Below, one piece after another: positions 61,067 through 64,000 of a DNA stretch of 64,000 nucleotides. The DNA is from an uncultured Erysipelotrichales bacterium (GTDB lineage Bacteria; Bacillota_I; Bacilli_A; Erysipelotrichales; Coprobacillaceae), in NCBI GenBank assembly GCA_910579135.1, contig CAJTTM010000002.1:62001-126000 (forward strand), written 5' to 3'. Within the stretch, counting starts at the first letter, position 1. Every line of letters starts with the position of its first letter. The notes beneath the pieces were generated by a model. It was given only the letters and a program-made list of their open reading frames with translations. It made no database searches and was not told the origin of the DNA. Both the position numbers and the translations under genes were made by a program.

Positions 61067-61994
61067 GTCTATCTACCTCATTTTCTAATCCCAACATAGT
61101 CATAATCAATGCCATACGTACATATCTACCATTTTGAACTTGATCAAAGTATTTTGCTCGAGGATCATCATCTAATTCTGTTGCAATTTCATTAACTCTT
61201 GGAAGTGGGTGTAAGATAATTAAGTCTTTTTTAGATTTTTCAATCTTCTTTTTATCTAATATATATGTATCTTTTAAGCGAATATAATCTTGTTCATTAA
61301 AAAATCTTTCTTTTTGAACTCTTGTCATATAGATAATATCTAATTCTTCAATAACATCTTCTACTTTTTCTACTTCTCTATAATCTAAATTTTTAGCATC
61401 TAATAAATCCTGTTTTAAATATTCAGGAATCCTTAATTCCCTTGGTGAAATAAATATAAATTTCATATGTGGATATCTAGACAATGCTTTTAATAAAGAA
61501 TGAACAGTACGACCAAACTTTAAATCTCCACAAAATCCAATTGTAAGATTATCTAAACGCCCCTTTTCTCTTTTGATTGTTAATAAATCAGTTAAAGTTT
61601 GAGTTGGATGATTATGTCCACCATCACCTGCATTAATTAATGGAACTTTACTTCTTTTTAATGCAACAAGTGGGGCTCCTTCTTTAGGATGACGCATAGC
61701 AATAATATCACTATAACAAGATACTGTCCAAATTGTATCTGTCACACTTTCACCTTTTGTAGCACTACTACTATTCGCATTAGAAAACCCTAATACCTTC
61801 CCTCCTAAAGATAACATAGCTGACTCGAACGATAATCTTGTTCGTGTACTTGGTTCAAAGAATAAAGTTGCTAGTATCTTATGTCTACAAACATCTTGAT
61901 ATCTTGACTTATCTTTAATAATATCTTGAGCCAAATCAATTAAATCATCAATTTCTTCAACAGATAAATCCATAGAATCTATTAAATATTTCAT
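61056..61994 (-). CDS. pyrB: Aspartate carbamoyltransferase catalytic subunit
   Basis: A 312-residue catalytic trimer subunit, making N-carbamoyl-L-aspartate in pyrimidine synthesis. FFEPSTRTRLSFESA (carbamoyl-phosphate site), GDGGHNHPTQTLTDL and HPLPRVNEI are the standard motifs. ATG 61994 follows AAGGAGTAACACGA; the 13-residue longer frame is not needed. A TTGCTT-17-TAGAAT promoter is upstream. Confidence 0.96.
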   Translation of the reverse strand: MKYLIDSMDLSVEEIDDLIDLAQDIIKDKSRYQDVCRHKILATLFFEPSTRTRLSFESAMLSLGGKVLGFSNANSSSATKGESVTDTIWTVSCYSDIIAMRHPKEGAPLVALKRSKVPLINAGDGGHNHPTQTLTDLLTIKREKGRLDNLTIGFCGDLKFGRTVHSLLKALSRYPHMKFIFISPRELRIPEYLKQDLLDAKNLDYREVEKVEDVIEELDIIYMTRVQKERFFNEQDYIRLKDTYILDKKKIEKSKKDLIILHPLPRVNEIATELDDDPRAKYFDQVQNGRYVRMALIMTMLGLENEVDRHED

Positions 61995-62023
61995 TCGTGT
62001 TACTCCTTTATATATTTTACAAT

Positions 62024-62052
62024 ATTCTATCATACGCTTTATTTGAAAGCAA
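62024..62052 (-). promoter_or_regulatory. pyrBI promoter
   Basis: On the minus strand TTGCTT (62052-62047), 17 bp, TAGAAT (62029-62024). No clear attenuator or PyrR-type leader is seen in the short (about 25-bp) untranslated region. Confidence 0.6.
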
Positions 62053-62096
62053 TATCTTCATTAATCATATAAAATATATTTTATAAGTCAATTTAT

Positions 62097-62978
62097 CTAA
62101 TGAACATATTTTAATATATCCTCTTCTTTATCAATATCAAATATATTTAATGAAAGTTGTTCTAACTCTTCTTCATTACTATCATTGATTTTATTCATAA
62201 TACATTCTGATAGAGCTCCTAACTTCTTTATTAACAATTTCATTGTAAGATCCATCTTTCCATTAGTAAAACCTCTTTTTTCTCCAATAATCTCTCCCTT
62301 GCTTATTCCTATAAGTTCTCCTTCAACTCTTCCCATTTCTTTTAATTGTTCACATATCTCACACATTTCTATTACACCTTTCCTTTCTTCTTTATAATAT
62401 TTCATCCATTTCTTAAACACTTCACTATACATCTCATTTGGATCAATACAATGAAAATCATGGATTAATCTTCCTAGTACTGTTTCTTCATCCTGATAAT
62501 CTCCATTCACATATATCATCTCTTGCCCTGTATCGACTTTCTCTTCTGTTTCATCTATATAGCTATGTATATAATATATTGGTAATCCCTTCTTAAAATA
62601 GTCTCCTTCACACATAAAAACGATATAACTTTCTGGAACTTCTTCATATTCTGAACTTTTCTTTATTTCTTGTGTATCAATAAGACTAAGATTCAATCTT
62701 CCTCTTTTTGGTGTCGCTCCTTTTTCTTTTCTCTGTATTTCTACATTGATTCTCATCTTTTCACTTTTGACATAAATATCAAACTGAGCTTCTCTTCCTT
62801 TGATATTACTCATATAATGTTCAACATGATGTTCATCAATATGTATATGTCTTCCTAGTATGATATCAATCATTTCATTAACACATTCTTTATGTCCAAA
62901 GACAACTTTGATCATAGGAGAATGAAATAAAGTCATAGACTCAATAAGGGACATAATATCTTGATTTTTAGCTTTCAT
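62097..62978 (-). CDS. Rpn-like PD-(D/E)XK nuclease/transposase-type protein
   Basis: A 293-residue protein of the PDDEXK_2/Rpn family, often called putative transposase but better viewed as recombination-promoting nuclease. The catalytic core is REAQFDIYVKSEKMRINVEIQRKE, with D and E-x-Q/K. The C-terminal half is helical and variable. Such genes occur in multiple copies in gut Firmicutes; a decayed relative is at 32114. Monocistronic; neighbours are pyrB and a PBP. Confidence 0.8.
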   Translation of the reverse strand: MKAKNQDIMSLIESMTLFHSPMIKVVFGHKECVNEMIDIILGRHIHIDEHHVEHYMSNIKGREAQFDIYVKSEKMRINVEIQRKEKGATPKRGRLNLSLIDTQEIKKSSEYEEVPESYIVFMCEGDYFKKGLPIYYIHSYIDETEEKVDTGQEMIYVNGDYQDEETVLGRLIHDFHCIDPNEMYSEVFKKWMKYYKEERKGVIEMCEICEQLKEMGRVEGELIGISKGEIIGEKRGFTNGKMDLTMKLLIKKLGALSECIMNKINDSNEEELEQLSLNIFDIDKEEDILKYVH

Positions 62979-63185
62979 TTATTTGACCTCCTATTATTCT
63001 ATACTAATAAAAAGAGGCTTTTTCTTTTTTTAAATGTATAATTTCATAATATGAAAATATAGACTTCTATAAATCTATTATAAGAGTATAAAACAGACTT
63101 GTCATTGGACATTTTGTCCAAAAAGAAAACTTTATTAGTCTTCTTTTATTATTAACATTAAAACAAAAAAAGCCGATAATTCGAC

Positions 63186-64000
63186 TTATTTTGCTTCAAC
63201 AATAACTTTTTGATTTTGTTTTAATGTTTTACCTTTAGAAACACTTTGCTTATATACAGTTCCAACACCTTTAAATTCTAATTGTATATTAGCCATTGAA
63301 GCAAACGCTTCTGATTCTTTCCTAGACCAACCAACCATTGAAGGCATTATGATTTTTGAACCATTAGTTGAAATAAATACCCTAGAATTTCCTGTTAATA
63401 CTGTTTGAGATTGTGGATATTGATCAATAACAGTATCTCCATCACCAATAATAATAGGAGTAAGAGAATGATTTGTAAGAGTATCTTTTACAAATTGAGT
63501 ACTATGATTAATATAAGAATCAATAGTATATGAAGTAATCTTAACCTTTTTAGTAGGTTGTTCATTCAATTGACTTATTGCAGCTTTTGTCATAGTTTTA
63601 ATAAAATCCGCTCTAACCTGAGAGTTCTCTGTCTTTGTCTGATACCACATCACAATGACAATTTCAGGATCATCATAAGGAGCAAGACCACTAAAACTAT
63701 GAGTATATAACGTTTTAGAATATTCTCCATCAACAGCTATTTGTCCAGTTCCTGTTTTACCAATTAAAGCAAGATCATCCATATGATAGAGATAACCTGT
63801 ACTTCCTTTTTTATTAATAACACCATTCATTAATTCTTTCATTTTAGAAACTGTCTGAGAAGAATAAATTTGCTTAGAATAGTTTGATTTCCCTTTATAA
63901 ACAGTCTTTTTTGTTTCACTATTTACAATTTTATCAACAAGATACGGTTCTACTGTCTTTCCATCATTCGCAAAAGAACTATATGCTCTCAGTAATTGAA
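63186..64000 (-). CDS. Penicillin-binding protein with PASTA domains (C-terminal part)
   Basis: The last 271 residues of a class B PBP continue to the window edge. The transpeptidase KTGTGQ box (ALIGKTGTGQIAVDG) and SFSGLAPYDDPEIVIVMW are present; the SxxK and SxN motifs would lie beyond 64000. Two PASTA repeats follow from about 63525 to the stop. It builds peptidoglycan, probably as the cell-division PBP2x/SpoVD-like enzyme. The frame is open through the window end, so it is partial at its 5' side. Confidence 0.93.
   Translation of the reverse strand, partial: QLLRAYSSFANDGKTVEPYLVDKIVNSETKKTVYKGKSNYSKQIYSSQTVSKMKELMNGVINKKGSTGYLYHMDDLALIGKTGTGQIAVDGEYSKTLYTHSFSGLAPYDDPEIVIVMWYQTKTENSQVRADFIKTMTKAAISQLNEQPTKKVKITSYTIDSYINHSTQFVKDTLTNHSLTPIIIGDGDTVIDQYPQSQTVLTGNSRVFISTNGSKIIMPSMVGWSRKESEAFASMANIQLEFKGVGTVYKQSVSKGKTLKQNQKVIVEAK

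Noticed and set aside
1..64000. CRISPR array, prophage, integrative element or rRNA
   Set aside because: I found no regularly spaced repeats with spacers, no phage structural or integrase genes and no rRNA sequence; the only tRNA is tRNA-Arg at 19601 and it shows no flanking attachment repeat.

Overview
The window is about 64 kb of very AT-rich DNA with strong AGGAGG-type ribosome binding sites. Gene families are typical of low-GC Firmicutes: Rex, Rho, an enolase, RpiR- and BglG-type regulators, a T-box leader and a PASTA-domain penicillin-binding protein. The sugar-PTS/GH1 cluster, the many RpiR regulators and the Tet-like GTPase with a C-terminal NYN domain suggest a fermentative gut bacterium of the Erysipelotrichia/Coprobacillaceae type. 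That placement is inference; no rRNA is present. Most genes lie on the minus strand.

Region 1 (1-19.5 kb) is a beta-glucoside/phospho-sugar island. It holds four GH1 phospho-beta-glycosidases, a lactose/cellobiose-type PTS EIIB and EIIC, ribulose-5-phosphate epimerase, RpiB/LacAB isomerase, DeoC aldolase, mannose-6-phosphate isomerase, an oxidoreductase, a VOC protein, two HAD/TIM-barrel-like DUF proteins and two zinc-ribbon membrane proteins. Regulators are an RpiR, a LacI and a BglG/LicR-type protein. AAACGTTT-centred operators lie in three control regions, so LacI (or CcpA) probably coordinates the island. No recognisable separate EIIA gene is seen.

Region 2 (19.5-32 kb) carries tRNA-Arg(CCU), two MATE exporters, an AraC-GNAT regulator, a broken PHP phosphatase gene, a HAD phosphatase, enolase, a cysteine desulfidase-like protein with a divergent LysR regulator, PurC, and a GntR/ABC operon with a striking nested operator.

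Region 3 (32-47 kb) holds a nuclease remnant, an EIIB-ROK fusion beside an RpiR regulator, a trigger-factor-like chaperone without the ribosome-binding domain, a KdpDE-like pair with a 36-residue membrane peptide, XpaC-rho, a DUF362 protein, HU, and a two-subunit fumarase translationally coupled to an RpiR regulator with two more RpiR genes nearby. Two non-coding transcription units are proposed here, at 41.3 kb and 46.7-47.0 kb.

Region 4 (47-64 kb) contains the Tet-like GTPase/NYN-RNase fusion followed in reverse by a membrane-anchored MutS-like ATPase, an L,D-transpeptidase, T-box-controlled asnS, the DUF402-tsaE-tsaB-rimI-tsaD-rex operon, a GIY-YIG protein, a CAP lipoprotein, a decayed IS3-family element, pyrBI, an Rpn-like nuclease and the 3' part of a PASTA penicillin-binding protein.

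The most notable candidates for something undescribed are the translation GTPase fused to an A-site-RNase-like domain, the C-rich hairpin array upstream of the fumarase/RpiR block, the orphan 65-nt transcription unit and the EIIB-ROK fusion.
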